A stretch of 64,000 nt of DNA from Exiguobacterium sp. BMC-KP. GTDB lineage: Bacteria; Bacillota; Bacilli; Exiguobacteriales; Exiguobacteriaceae. The translations under genes were made by a program, and so were the position numbers. Below the pieces are notes generated by a model. That model was not told the DNA's origin. It saw only the letters and a program-made list of their open reading frames with translations, and made no database searches. Location of the stretch: assembly GCF_001275385.1 (NCBI RefSeq), contig NZ_LGIW01000015.1, positions 496,001 to 560,000 on the forward strand, written 5' to 3'. Positions 33,792 through 41,408 of the stretch are shown here, in pieces. Position 1 is the first letter of the stretch. Each line of letters opens with the position of its first letter.

Positions 33792-34106
33792 TTGATCGAG
33801 ACAGCCAAACGGGTGGAAGAGATGAGTCAGTTCTTGAAGTTGCTCAGCGACGCAACACGACTTGAAATTTTACGAAGATTACATGTCCGGGAACATTGCG
33901 TCTGTGATTTTGTCGAACTGTTTGATATTTCGCAACCGGCAGTCAGTCGTCATCTAAAATTATTGCGTCAGTCCCAGATCATCTTGGAACGACGGGAACG
34001 ACAATGGATATATTTTCGAATCAATCCAGATCACCCGCAACATCAGTTGTTATTGACGATTCTAGGAACGATGGACATTCCAGACATTCCGCAAAAAAGC
34101 TGCTAA
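33792..34106 (+). CDS. arsR: ArsR-family arsenic-responsive repressor
   Basis: 104 residues from a TTG about seven bases after GAGAGGAGGAG. ArsR winged helix with the metal-binding box HCVCDFVELFDISQPAVSRHLKLLRQ, whose Cys36 and Cys38 form the classic arsenite/antimonite site in helix alpha-3; a further cysteine ends the protein. It precedes arsB and is expected to repress the operon until As(III) binds. Confidence 0.9.
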   Translation: MIETAKRVEEMSQFLKLLSDATRLEILRRLHVREHCVCDFVELFDISQPAVSRHLKLLRQSQIILERRERQWIYFRINPDHPQHQLLLTILGTMDIPDIPQKSC

Positions 34107-34246
34107 AACGTCATGTGACTAAAGAAGGATCAAGATTACTACGAGCGATGGATGGGAATTGAAGTCATATCGCTGTAACGCTAGATCACATACATTAAGG
34201 ACTATGAATCATTAACAGAACGACCGAAATTTAATACAGAAATGAA

Positions 34247-35551
34247 GTGAACGCATTGACCGGTACACATTTACTAGCGATTGGAATCTTTCTGATTACC
34301 TTATTCTTAATTATCAAACAACCTAAAGGACTCGGCATCGGTTACTCAGCGATGGGCATGGCGCTCGTTGCGTTAGTAACGGGAGTCGTAAACCTCGATG
34401 ATGTCTCGACGGTCTGGGGGATCATCTGGAATGCCACCTTTACCTTCATTGCCCTCATCATCATCTCGTTGATTCTCGATGAGATCGGATTCTTCGAATG
34501 GGCAGCTCTGCATATGGCACGGATCGCAAAAGGGGGCGGTGTCAAACTATTCGTGTATATGACATTGCTCGGTGCAGTCGTTTCGGCGTTATTTGCTAAC
34601 GATGGGGCGGCATTGATCCTGACGCCAATCGTCCTTGCAATGGTACGTCACTTAAAACTACCGGATTATGTCGTGTTAGCGTATGTATTTGCTTCCGGCT
34701 TCATCGCTGATACAGCAAGCTTACCATTCGTTGTCTCGAACCTCGTCAACATCGTCTCAGCGGATTTCTTTGACATCGGCTTTACAGAGTATGCATCACG
34801 AATGGTATTCGTCAATTTCTTTTCTGTCATCGGTAGTCTAATCGTCTTATATCTGTATTTCCGTAAAAGTATTCCGAAGAATTATGATGTCGCGCAGCTC
34901 GTCGCACCGGCGACAGCGATCAAGGACCAGCGGATGTTCAAGTTATCTTGGTTCGTCCTCATTTTGCTTGTCGTCGGATATTTCACGAGTGACGTCATCG
35001 GTATCCCGGTCAGTCTTGTCGCTGGAGTCATCGCTTTGTTCTTCTTATTGATGGCACGCCGATCGCCGAGCGTACCGACGAAAAAGGTCATCGGTGGTGC
35101 TCCATGGGCGATCGTTTTCTTCTCGCTTGGGATGTATATCGTCGTATATGGTCTGCAAAACGCCGGATTAACACAAGTACTTGCTGACATCATTGATGGC
35201 TTTGCGACGAATTTAGCAGCTGCGACATTTGGCATGGGCTTCTTGGCAGCCATCTTGTCGTCGATCATGAATAACATGCCGACTGTCATGATCGATGCTC
35301 TTGCCATTGATTTAAGTCAGGCAACCGGAACGATGCGAGAGGCACTCATCTATGCGAATGTCATTGGTTCCGATCTTGGACCGAAGATTACGCCGATTGG
35401 TAGTCTAGCGACATTGCTCTGGCTACACGTACTTCGGACGAAAGGCGTGAAGATCGGTTGGGGACAATACTTTAAGATTGGAACGATCCTGACGATTCCG
35501 ACACTTGCCATCACATTGCTTGGCTTATATATCAGCTTGATACTTTATTGA
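34247..35551 (+). CDS. arsB: Arsenite efflux pump ArsB
   Basis: 434 residues with about 12 membrane segments. ArsB/NhaD family: [51 protein letters not shown], and the late [12 protein letters not shown] and [24 protein letters not shown] blocks are diagnostic. It expels arsenite or antimonite using the membrane potential. The start is a GTG with a weak site; a TTG nine bases later in frame is possible. The gap of 140 bp after arsR has no terminator. Confidence 0.92.
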   Translation: MNALTGTHLLAIGIFLITLFLIIKQPKGLGIGYSAMGMALVALVTGVVNLDDVSTVWGIIWNATFTFIALIIISLILDEIGFFEWAALHMARIAKGGGVKLFVYMTLLGAVVSALFANDGAALILTPIVLAMVRHLKLPDYVVLAYVFASGFIADTASLPFVVSNLVNIVSADFFDIGFTEYASRMVFVNFFSVIGSLIVLYLYFRKSIPKNYDVAQLVAPATAIKDQRMFKLSWFVLILLVVGYFTSDVIGIPVSLVAGVIALFFLLMARRSPSVPTKKVIGGAPWAIVFFSLGMYIVVYGLQNAGLTQVLADIIDGFATNLAAATFGMGFLAAILSSIMNNMPTVMIDALAIDLSQATGTMREALIYANVIGSDLGPKITPIGSLATLLWLHVLRTKGVKIGWGQYFKIGTILTIPTLAITLLGLYISLILY

Positions 35552-35570
35552 TTTTGGGGAGGAACTAGAT

Positions 35571-37229
35571 ATGAAATTAATGATTATTGGTTCGGTTGCT
35601 GCCGGGACATCAGTTGGAGCAAAAGCACGTCGTAACAGTGAAGATATGCAAATCACGATTTATGACCGCGATCAAGATATCTCGTATTCGGGTTGTGGAA
35701 TTCCTTACTTCGTTGGTGGAGAAATCGCTGATATCGATGAATTGACACCACGAGATGCTACTTTCTTTAAAAAGCGGTATAACATTGATATTCATACACA
35801 ACACGAAGTCGAATCAATTGATCATGCGACAAAAACGGCGACGATCGTGAATCTTCTGACAGGGGATTGTTTCACGGACACGTATGACACGTTAGTGCTG
35901 GCAACAGGTGCTTCAAGCATCGTTCCGCCACTACCAGGTGTCGAGCAGGAGAATGTCTTTACTGTTCGAAATGTCCGCAATGCCGACGCGATTCGGTCCT
36001 ACATTGACGCCCATGATCCGAAGACGGCAACGATCGTCGGCGGAGGATTCATCGGTCTTGAGATGGCTGAGCAATTGACGTATCGGGGCATTCAAGTCAC
36101 GCTCGTCGAACGCTTGCCGCAAGTGATGCCGCCGCTTGATCGCGATATGGCAGAACGGGTAGCCGATCATTTGAAAGATAAAGGGGTATCCCTTTTGCTC
36201 GGTGAATCAGTGACGGCGTTCAACGGAAAGGAAGGTGTTTCTGAGGTCGCGCTTGAGAGTGGAAAAACGATCGAGACGGATCTCGTCATTCTGTCCGTTG
36301 GTGTCAAGCCGAACACAGGTCTTGCGAAGCAGATCGGCGTAGCGCTTGGTAAAACAGGTGCGATTGCAGTCAACCGTAAGATGCAGACGAATGTAGCGGA
36401 TGTCTACGCAGTCGGCGACGTCGCGGAGAGTTTCTCCGTCATCACGGGTGAAGCGATCTACCGTCCGCTTGGGTCAACCGCGAACAAGATGGGACGGATT
36501 GCTGGCATGGTCATTACCGGAGAAGAAGCGGAGCACCGTGGTATTTTAGGAACGGGTATCTTCAAAGCCTTCGATTTGACTGTCGCTCAAACGGGTTTGA
36601 CGGAAAAAGAAGCGCGTGAATCAGGGTATGACATTGAAGTACTGCATAATATCAAACCAGATCGTCCGGAATACATGGGCGGTAAAGAGATGACAATTAA
36701 AGCGATTGCCGATCGAGCAACAGGACGAGTCCTCGGAGCCCAGATCGTTGGTCCGCAAGGTGTTGATAAACGGATTGATGTCCTAGCGACAGCGATTACT
36801 TTTAAAGCGAAAGCGGAAGACTTGTTCCATCTCGATTTAGCTTACGCTCCACCGTTCGCGACGACGAAGGATCCAGTTCTTTATACGGGAATGGCGCTCG
36901 ATAATGCAATTAAAAAAACAGCACGTTTGATGACGCCAAATGAATTGATTGATCAAGTCGCAGGTGGAAAGGCGTTCCAAATCATCGATACACGTTCAAA
37001 AGCACAATTCGAGAAAAATCATGTCGATGGAGCGATTCATATGCCACTCGGTGAGCTACGGACACGGGCGAAGGAATTAGATCCGACATTGCCGACGATC
37101 GTCTATTGTAATAAAGGGGTAACGGGTAATGCTGCACAAAATGTCTTGAAAAACCTTGGATTTACGGATGTATGTAACTTATCAGGTGGTAACAAGAACT
37201 ATCAACATATCAAAAAATGTTTGTCATAA
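35571..37229 (+). CDS. CoA-disulfide reductase with C-terminal rhodanese domain
   Basis: 552 residues. Residues 1-440 are a pyridine nucleotide-disulfide oxidoreductase with FAD motif IIGSVAAGTSVGAKARR, single redox-active Cys42 in SYSGCGIPYFVGG (the CoADR type), NAD(P)H motif GGGFIGLEMAEQL near residue 158, and AVGDVAE near residue 283. Residues about 455-552 are a rhodanese with Cys513 in VYCNKGVTGN. It reduces CoA disulfide, persulfide or polysulfide. Lying 19 bp after arsB it is co-transcribed, so a thiol or persulfide role in arsenic stress is inferred. Confidence 0.92.
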   Translation: MKLMIIGSVAAGTSVGAKARRNSEDMQITIYDRDQDISYSGCGIPYFVGGEIADIDELTPRDATFFKKRYNIDIHTQHEVESIDHATKTATIVNLLTGDCFTDTYDTLVLATGASSIVPPLPGVEQENVFTVRNVRNADAIRSYIDAHDPKTATIVGGGFIGLEMAEQLTYRGIQVTLVERLPQVMPPLDRDMAERVADHLKDKGVSLLLGESVTAFNGKEGVSEVALESGKTIETDLVILSVGVKPNTGLAKQIGVALGKTGAIAVNRKMQTNVADVYAVGDVAESFSVITGEAIYRPLGSTANKMGRIAGMVITGEEAEHRGILGTGIFKAFDLTVAQTGLTEKEARESGYDIEVLHNIKPDRPEYMGGKEMTIKAIADRATGRVLGAQIVGPQGVDKRIDVLATAITFKAKAEDLFHLDLAYAPPFATTKDPVLYTGMALDNAIKKTARLMTPNELIDQVAGGKAFQIIDTRSKAQFEKNHVDGAIHMPLGELRTRAKELDPTLPTIVYCNKGVTGNAAQNVLKNLGFTDVCNLSGGNKNYQHIKKCLS

Positions 37230-37244
37230 TCTTGCTCTATGTAG

Positions 37245-37287
37245 CGTGCCGATCCTATCGATTTTGGATTCGGCACGTTTTTTTTTG
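37245..37287 (+). terminator. Terminator of the ars operon
   Basis: CGTGCCGA (37245-37252) pairs with TCGGCACG (37270-37277), with extra inner pairs, followed by a long T-run. Confidence 0.9.
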
Positions 37288-37316
37288 TTGCTAATTCAGT
37301 TAAAATAGGATATTTT
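37288..37316 (+). promoter_or_regulatory. Promoter of the padR operon
   Basis: TTGCTA (37288-37293), 17 bases, TATTTT (37311-37316). It starts directly after the ars terminator. Confidence 0.5.
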
Positions 37317-37319
37317 TAG

Positions 37320-37338
37320 TATATCGGTAGACGATATA
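37320..37338. promoter_or_regulatory. PadR operator
   Basis: TATATCG-GTAGA-CGATATA is a perfect dyad with 7-bp arms and 5-base centre. It lies over the predicted transcription start, 28 bp before the PadR start codon. Confidence 0.6.
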
Positions 37339-37365
37339 ACGGAAGACGTAGTAAGGAGTGTGGAA

Positions 37366-37698
37366 ATGGCACGTACGGATCAAGCGACAGCATTGACAGA
37401 AGCCGTCTATTATATTTTGCTTTCGCTCCAACAACCTCGTCATGGTTATGGCATCATGCAATTCGTGCAGGAGTTAAGCAATGACCGTGTCAAGTTAGCA
37501 GCCGGTACCTTGTATGGGGCACTTAGTAGCTTAGTGGATAAGGGATGGATTGAAGCAAGCGACCAAGAGACGGGTCGAAAGAAAGAGTACATCATGACGA
37601 ATCAGGGACGAGAGCGACTGCTAATAGAGCTGAATCGACTTAAAGAACTTGTGCGACATGGTCAAGAAACGATGGGAGTGAGTCAAGATGAACAGTAA
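37366..37698 (+). CDS. PadR-family regulator
   Basis: 110 residues from the ATG seven bases after AAGGAG. Winged helix typical of PadR: YYILLSLQQPRHGYGIMQFVQELS, then AAGTLYGALSSLVDKGWIEAS and the beta-wing GRKKEYIMTNQGRERL. It overlaps the DUF2812 gene by 11 bp. This PadR/DUF2812 pairing is common in Firmicutes, where the second protein is thought to act with the regulator at the membrane. The signal is unknown. Confidence 0.9.
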   Translation: MARTDQATALTEAVYYILLSLQQPRHGYGIMQFVQELSNDRVKLAAGTLYGALSSLVDKGWIEASDQETGRKKEYIMTNQGRERLLIELNRLKELVRHGQETMGVSQDEQ

Positions 37699-38215
37699 AA
37701 CGGTCTATCGCTTTTACGCTGATTATGCGAAAGAAGAAGTTTGGTTAAACGAGATGGCAAACAAAGGCTGGTACTTACAGAAGTTTCGACTCGGACGTTA
37801 TGTATTTGTTGAAGGCGAACCTAACATGTATACGTATCGAATCGAATTGTTAGAAAACATGCCAAACCATCCGAAGTCGCAGGATTACTTTGAGTTTTTA
37901 GAAGAGATGGACATTGAAGTCGTCGATACATCGTTCCGCTGGGTCTTCTTAAGAAAACGGACCTCAGATGAACCGTTTCATTTGTACTCTGACTTTGATT
38001 CACAGATCCATCACGAGCATCGGATTTTAAAGCTTTATAAAGTCGTTTTTTTTATTAATATTATCGCAGTACTCATTAACTTGTTTAATCCGATCACAGA
38101 CACGATGATCTGGTTCAATCTCGCAATCGTGACGGGTCTATCATTCGTGATGCAACGCCATGAACGTAAAATTCAAACGTTACGCGGATTGCGTACAGTC
38201 GCGGAGCAAGATTAA
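37688..38215 (+). CDS. DUF2812 membrane protein
   Basis: 175 residues. Residues 1-105 are a soluble domain with the DUF2812 marks VWLNEMANKGWYLQKF and YTYRIELL; residues 117-150 form two membrane segments, followed by a basic C-terminus. The start lies within padR, so the two are translated together. The family is linked to PadR regulators and may transmit an envelope signal. Confidence 0.85.
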   Translation: MNSKTVYRFYADYAKEEVWLNEMANKGWYLQKFRLGRYVFVEGEPNMYTYRIELLENMPNHPKSQDYFEFLEEMDIEVVDTSFRWVFLRKRTSDEPFHLYSDFDSQIHHEHRILKLYKVVFFINIIAVLINLFNPITDTMIWFNLAIVTGLSFVMQRHERKIQTLRGLRTVAEQD

Positions 38216-38290
38216 ACATCGGAATCTAAGCAAGCGAGGAAGCTTCAAGTTCTTTTATTACTGATGACTACTAATAATCAATTTTATCGA

Positions 38291-38327
38291 AAAAGCTCAC
38301 GTCTCGGAGATTGAGACGTGAGCTTTT
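38291..38327. terminator. Bidirectional terminator
   Basis: Perfect 15-bp stem AAAAGCTCACGTCTC (38291-38305) / GAGACGTGAGCTTTT (38313-38327), serving the DUF2812 gene and the convergent yhfK-like gene. Confidence 0.93.
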
Positions 38328-38330
38328 GTA

Positions 38331-38969
38331 TTAGAACAACTCGTTAATTGGTGTGTCACCTTCGAGCAGCGTGACAACTTGCTTCGAGGCGTTGTCGTGA
38401 CCGATCGCAGCTAAAATGACACGGGCGACGTCCTCGCGTGGAATTTTTTTAGTCGCTTGCTCGGACGGATCCGTCGTGACGTTGCCTGTTCCGGCTTCAT
38501 CCGATAGTCCGCCTGGGCGAAGAATCGTATAGTTAAGTGATGATTCCTTCAGGACACGATCGGCATAACGTTTCGCGATGTAATACGGCTTCATGCTGTC
38601 AGACCATGTTTCCGGCGAATCGGCATTTAAAGCACTGACCATGATGAACTGTTTCGCATTGATTGCTTCGGCCGCTTCAATCGATTTGACGGCACCGTCG
38701 AAATCAATCAGCATCGTCTTGTCGGCTCCAGTATGACCGCCTGATCCTGCCGTAAAGATGACGACATCTGAGCCTTGTAATGCTTCCGTGATTGTTGCGA
38801 CGTCGGCTTCAAGATCGAGATGGACCGGTGTATGACCGAGTTTCTCAAAATCACTGAACTGGTCCTTGGAACGTAATCCTACTTTGACATCGTGCTCCGA
38901 ATCCTGCAGTAAGCGAGCAGCGTGACGACCTACTTTTCCATTTGCACCAATGATGAAAATCTGACTCAT
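38331..38969 (-). CDS. Atypical SDR / NmrA-like NAD(P)-binding protein (YhfK-like)
   Basis: 212 residues from the ATG at 38969, eight bases after GGAGGAA. NAD(P)-binding IIGANGKVGRHAARLL at residues 5-20, FTAGSGGHTGADKT near residue 73, and YYIAKRYAD with a YxxxK pair near residue 130, then ILRPGGLSDE. It closely follows the sequence pattern of B. subtilis YhfK. Likely reduces quinones or carbonyls, or acts as a redox sensor; substrate unknown. Confidence 0.87.
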   Translation of the reverse strand: MSQIFIIGANGKVGRHAARLLQDSEHDVKVGLRSKDQFSDFEKLGHTPVHLDLEADVATITEALQGSDVVIFTAGSGGHTGADKTMLIDFDGAVKSIEAAEAINAKQFIMVSALNADSPETWSDSMKPYYIAKRYADRVLKESSLNYTILRPGGLSDEAGTGNVTTDPSEQATKKIPREDVARVILAAIGHDNASKQVVTLLEGDTPINELF

Positions 38970-39115
38970 GTTCCATTCCTCCATTTCACGATTTGATGAT
39001 TCTGTATCAGTATGGAAAAGACGAGGCAATTCTGTAAAGGGAGACGACTTATAGAACTGTAACCGTCATCAAAACATCTTTTTAATGCTTTTATGCATAA
39101 AATCGTCAAATTATC

Positions 39116-39143
39116 TTGAAATCACGTGTAAGTGTGGTAGGAT
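39116..39143 (+). promoter_or_regulatory. Candidate promoter of the tandem PheC-like genes
   Basis: TTGAAA (39116-39121), 16 bases, TAGGAT (39138-39143). A hairpin GTGTGG (39132-39137) / CCACAC (39156-39161), with an inner ATAAT / ATTA pair, overlaps the -10 region and could be an operator. Confidence 0.4.
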
Positions 39144-39233
39144 AATGACTATTACCCACACCGAAAATCATTTGGGTTAAATTGTAGCAATATTCGGTGA
39201 ATGGGCAACGACAAAACAGAAAGGAGAGATACG

Positions 39234-40064
39234 ATGAGAAAGAAACCATGGCTACTGGCAGGACTTGTTTTGACAGGCGTTGCCGCTTGGATGATCTGGA
39301 ATCAACAGACGGATGCCAAAGCACATGACATCTTCGAAGACCACAAGCTGGTCGTCGGGACAACGGGGGATTATAAGCCCTTTACATACTGGAACGAGGA
39401 ACGGAATCGTTATCAAGGCTTTGATATTGATGTCATCCAAGCGTTCGCAAAAGCAGCAAATCTTGATGTGACGTTCGTCAAGACGACATGGCCGACATTA
39501 TCGGAGGATACGAAATCAGGCAAGTTTGATATCGCTGTCGGTGGCATCACGAAGAAAGTCGAGCGAGAGGTCGTCGGAGACTTTACATCGTCGTATTTCT
39601 CCTTTCAAAAAGCACCGCTTGTAAAAAAAGAAGATGTCAAACGCTTGAATTCGCTCGCTGCAATCAATGATCCATCAGTCAAAATTGGTGTCAATCCGGG
39701 TGGGACGAACGAGGCGTTCGTGAAGAAGCATTTTCCAAAGGCGGATGTGACCGTCTTTGAAAACAATTTAGACATTCCAAAAGCTGTCCAAAGCGGTCAA
39801 GTCGACGTCATGGTAACAGACGATATCGAGGCATTGCACTACGCAACAGAACTCGATCTTGCAGTTCCAAAACTGACAGAAGCATGGGAACCAGCTGAGA
39901 TGGCGTATTTGATGAAACCGGGACAAAAGCAGCTCGGAGACGTCTTCCGCGTCTGGATTGAAAGTGCGGAAGGACAAGAGCAGGTACAAAAACTGAAGAA
40001 AAAATGGAACATCGTCTCGACACGTGAGACGGTCGGAGCGAAAGGAGCGGGAGCACATGAGTAA
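39234..40064 (+). CDS. Exported PheC-like (cyclohexadienyl dehydratase / solute-binding fold) protein, copy 1
   Basis: 276 residues. Residues 1-29 are a signal peptide or anchor. The rest is a type II periplasmic-binding fold with VGTTGDYKPFTYWN near residue 41, YQGFDIDVIQAF, TTWPTLSEDTKSGKFDIAVGGI, GVNPGGTNEAF and VMVTDDIEAL. These blocks resemble PheC cyclohexadienyl dehydratase more than ordinary amino acid receptors; Glu199 falls where PheC has its catalytic glutamate. No permease or ATPase gene is nearby. It may dehydrate prephenate or arogenate outside the membrane, or be an orphan receptor. It overlaps copy 2 by 8 bp. Confidence 0.75.
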   Translation: MRKKPWLLAGLVLTGVAAWMIWNQQTDAKAHDIFEDHKLVVGTTGDYKPFTYWNEERNRYQGFDIDVIQAFAKAANLDVTFVKTTWPTLSEDTKSGKFDIAVGGITKKVEREVVGDFTSSYFSFQKAPLVKKEDVKRLNSLAAINDPSVKIGVNPGGTNEAFVKKHFPKADVTVFENNLDIPKAVQSGQVDVMVTDDIEALHYATELDLAVPKLTEAWEPAEMAYLMKPGQKQLGDVFRVWIESAEGQEQVQKLKKKWNIVSTRETVGAKGAGAHE

Positions 40065-40854
40065 GTTAGGATGGATGATTGTTGGAGGTGGCGTCTTATT
40101 TGCCAGCTTACTGACGTTATGGCAAACCGAACAACCACGACGTGTACAAGCGAAGAATGTCTTTGCGACGAAAAAAATCGTCGTCGGGACGACCGGAGAT
40201 TACAAACCATTCACCTACTTGAACCGGAAGACGAACGAGTACGAAGGATTCGATATCGAAGTCATCCGCTCTTTCGCGAAAACGACCGGTATCGACGTCG
40301 AATTCGTTCCAACGACATGGCCGACGTTATCTGCTGATCTCGCAAGTGGCAAATTCGATATGGTCGTCGGTGGTGTGACGAAGAATATCGAGCGTGAGAT
40401 CATCGGTGACTTCACGTCGAGTTACCTATCGTTCCAGAAGACGCCGCTCGTCCGTAAAGAAGATGCTGAACGCTTTGCTTCGATTGAACAGATCAATCGT
40501 CCGAACGTCACGATCGGTCTAAACCCAGGCGGAACGAATGAACAATTCGTCCGCAAGACGTTCACGAAAGCGAAGATCGTCATGTATGAGCAAAATCTCG
40601 ACATCCCGCTTGCTGTCGCCTCAGGCGAAGTCGATGTCATGATCACTGATACGGTCGAGGCGATTCATTATGAAGCACTCGATCAACGACTCGCAGCACC
40701 AAGGATTCAGGAGAAATGGATTCCGGCGGAGAAGAGTTACCTTGTTCGGGAGTCAGAAGGGGACGTCGTCGATGTCTTTAACCTCTGGATGCAGTCATAC
40801 GAAGGACAGGAAGAGATGGAGCAATTAAAAGAGAAATGGCAAGTAGCGTCGTAA
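40057..40854 (+). CDS. Exported PheC-like (cyclohexadienyl dehydratase / solute-binding fold) protein, copy 2
   Basis: 265 residues from the ATG after AAAGGAGCGGG; the start lies inside copy 1. Residues 1-28 are a signal peptide or anchor. It repeats the blocks of copy 1 in the same order (VGTTGDYKPFTYLN, YEGFDIEVI, TTWPTLSADLASGKFD, LNPGGTNEQF, VMITDTVEAI) and is roughly 60 percent identical by eye, so the pair is a tandem duplication. Glu201 matches the PheC catalytic position. Both copies keep all these blocks, which argues against decay. Confidence 0.75.
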   Translation: MSKLGWMIVGGGVLFASLLTLWQTEQPRRVQAKNVFATKKIVVGTTGDYKPFTYLNRKTNEYEGFDIEVIRSFAKTTGIDVEFVPTTWPTLSADLASGKFDMVVGGVTKNIEREIIGDFTSSYLSFQKTPLVRKEDAERFASIEQINRPNVTIGLNPGGTNEQFVRKTFTKAKIVMYEQNLDIPLAVASGEVDVMITDTVEAIHYEALDQRLAAPRIQEKWIPAEKSYLVRESEGDVVDVFNLWMQSYEGQEEMEQLKEKWQVAS

Positions 40855-40858
40855 GTGC

Positions 40859-40894
40859 ATCGTGTCTCCTAACAACAGGAGGCACGATTTTTTA
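40859..40894 (+). terminator. Terminator of the tandem PheC-like genes
   Basis: 12-bp stem ATCGTGTCTCCT (40859-40870) / AGGAGGCACGAT (40877-40888), one G-U pair, then TTTTTT. Confidence 0.92.
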
Positions 40895-40959
40895 ATGACA
40901 GGAATTTGACTGGAAAAGGCGAACAAGTATTAATAGAAGCAAATCAGGAGGAAACCGAT

Positions 40960-41238
40960 ATGTTGAAAAATGGAACATCGAAACAATGGCTCATCATGAC
41001 CGCTCTTTTAGCCAGCTTCACCTATGCGTGGATCGTCATCGGAGATGGATGGATCAACTCTACGTTGTTATTCGCAGGGGCGATTGTACTTGCGAGTGGT
41101 GCAGTGCTTTCGTTTAGTCTTTCGTTAGCACGAGCCGTTCGTTTGAAAGGACTTGGATTTACTATGATGATGGTGTCAATCGGTACGACGCTCGTAGCGT
41201 CTGCTGGTGTCGTGTATGGTATTTTTATTTGGTCATAA
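40960..41238 (+). CDS. Small membrane protein of unknown function
   Basis: 92 residues from the ATG seven bases after AGGAGGA; a longer frame adds 18 residues without a site. Three hydrophobic segments at about residues 10-28, 33-55 and 65-90, with short connecting loops. No family recognised. It is a lone gene with terminators on both sides. Confidence 0.7.
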   Translation: MLKNGTSKQWLIMTALLASFTYAWIVIGDGWINSTLLFAGAIVLASGAVLSFSLSLARAVRLKGLGFTMMMVSIGTTLVASAGVVYGIFIWS

Positions 41239-41250
41239 AGGATCTAAACA

Positions 41251-41290
41251 AAGTAAGAACTCTTTTCTGAAAAGGAAGAGTTCTTACTTT
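41251..41290 (+). terminator. Terminator of the small membrane protein gene
   Basis: 14-bp stem AAGTAAGAACTCTT (41251-41264) / AAGAGTTCTTACTT (41276-41289) with inner pairs and trailing T. Confidence 0.88.
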
Positions 41291-41301
41291 TGTTCTTTTT
41301 A

Positions 41302-41315
41302 TCGAAACGTTTCGA
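41302..41315. promoter_or_regulatory. LacI-type operator O1 of the GH3 promoter
   Basis: TCGAAACGTTTCGA is a perfect 14-bp palindrome, upstream of the -35 box. The same core recurs at 41367 and 49465, and the locus encodes a LacI-family protein. Confidence 0.75.
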
Positions 41316-41323
41316 AAGAAAGG

Positions 41324-41352
41324 TTGAAGAATTTTATGAAAGCGCTTATAAT
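41324..41352 (+). promoter_or_regulatory. Promoter of the glycoside operon
   Basis: TTGAAG (41324-41329), 17 bases, TATAAT (41347-41352), between two operators. Confidence 0.7.
41337..41350. promoter_or_regulatory. CcpA cre site in the glycoside promoter
   Basis: TGAAAGCGCTTATA matches TGWAANCGNTNWCA at all but one position. It overlaps the spacer and -10 box, so CcpA would block transcription when preferred sugars are present. Confidence 0.65.
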
Positions 41353-41366
41353 TTTGAGTAACAGGT

Positions 41367-41376
41367 GAAACGTTTC
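41367..41376. promoter_or_regulatory. LacI-type operator O2 of the GH3 promoter
   Basis: GAAACGTTTC, 10-bp palindrome just after the expected transcription start; centre-to-centre distance to O1 is 63 bp. Confidence 0.7.
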
Positions 41377-41408
41377 GATAAAATATAGTTGATATGAGGT
41401 GCTGAGAG

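Noticed and set aside
39234-40854. Ordinary amino acid ABC importer
   Set aside because: Two binding-fold proteins occur with no permease or ATPase gene, and the conserved blocks fit PheC better. Kept as an alternative only.
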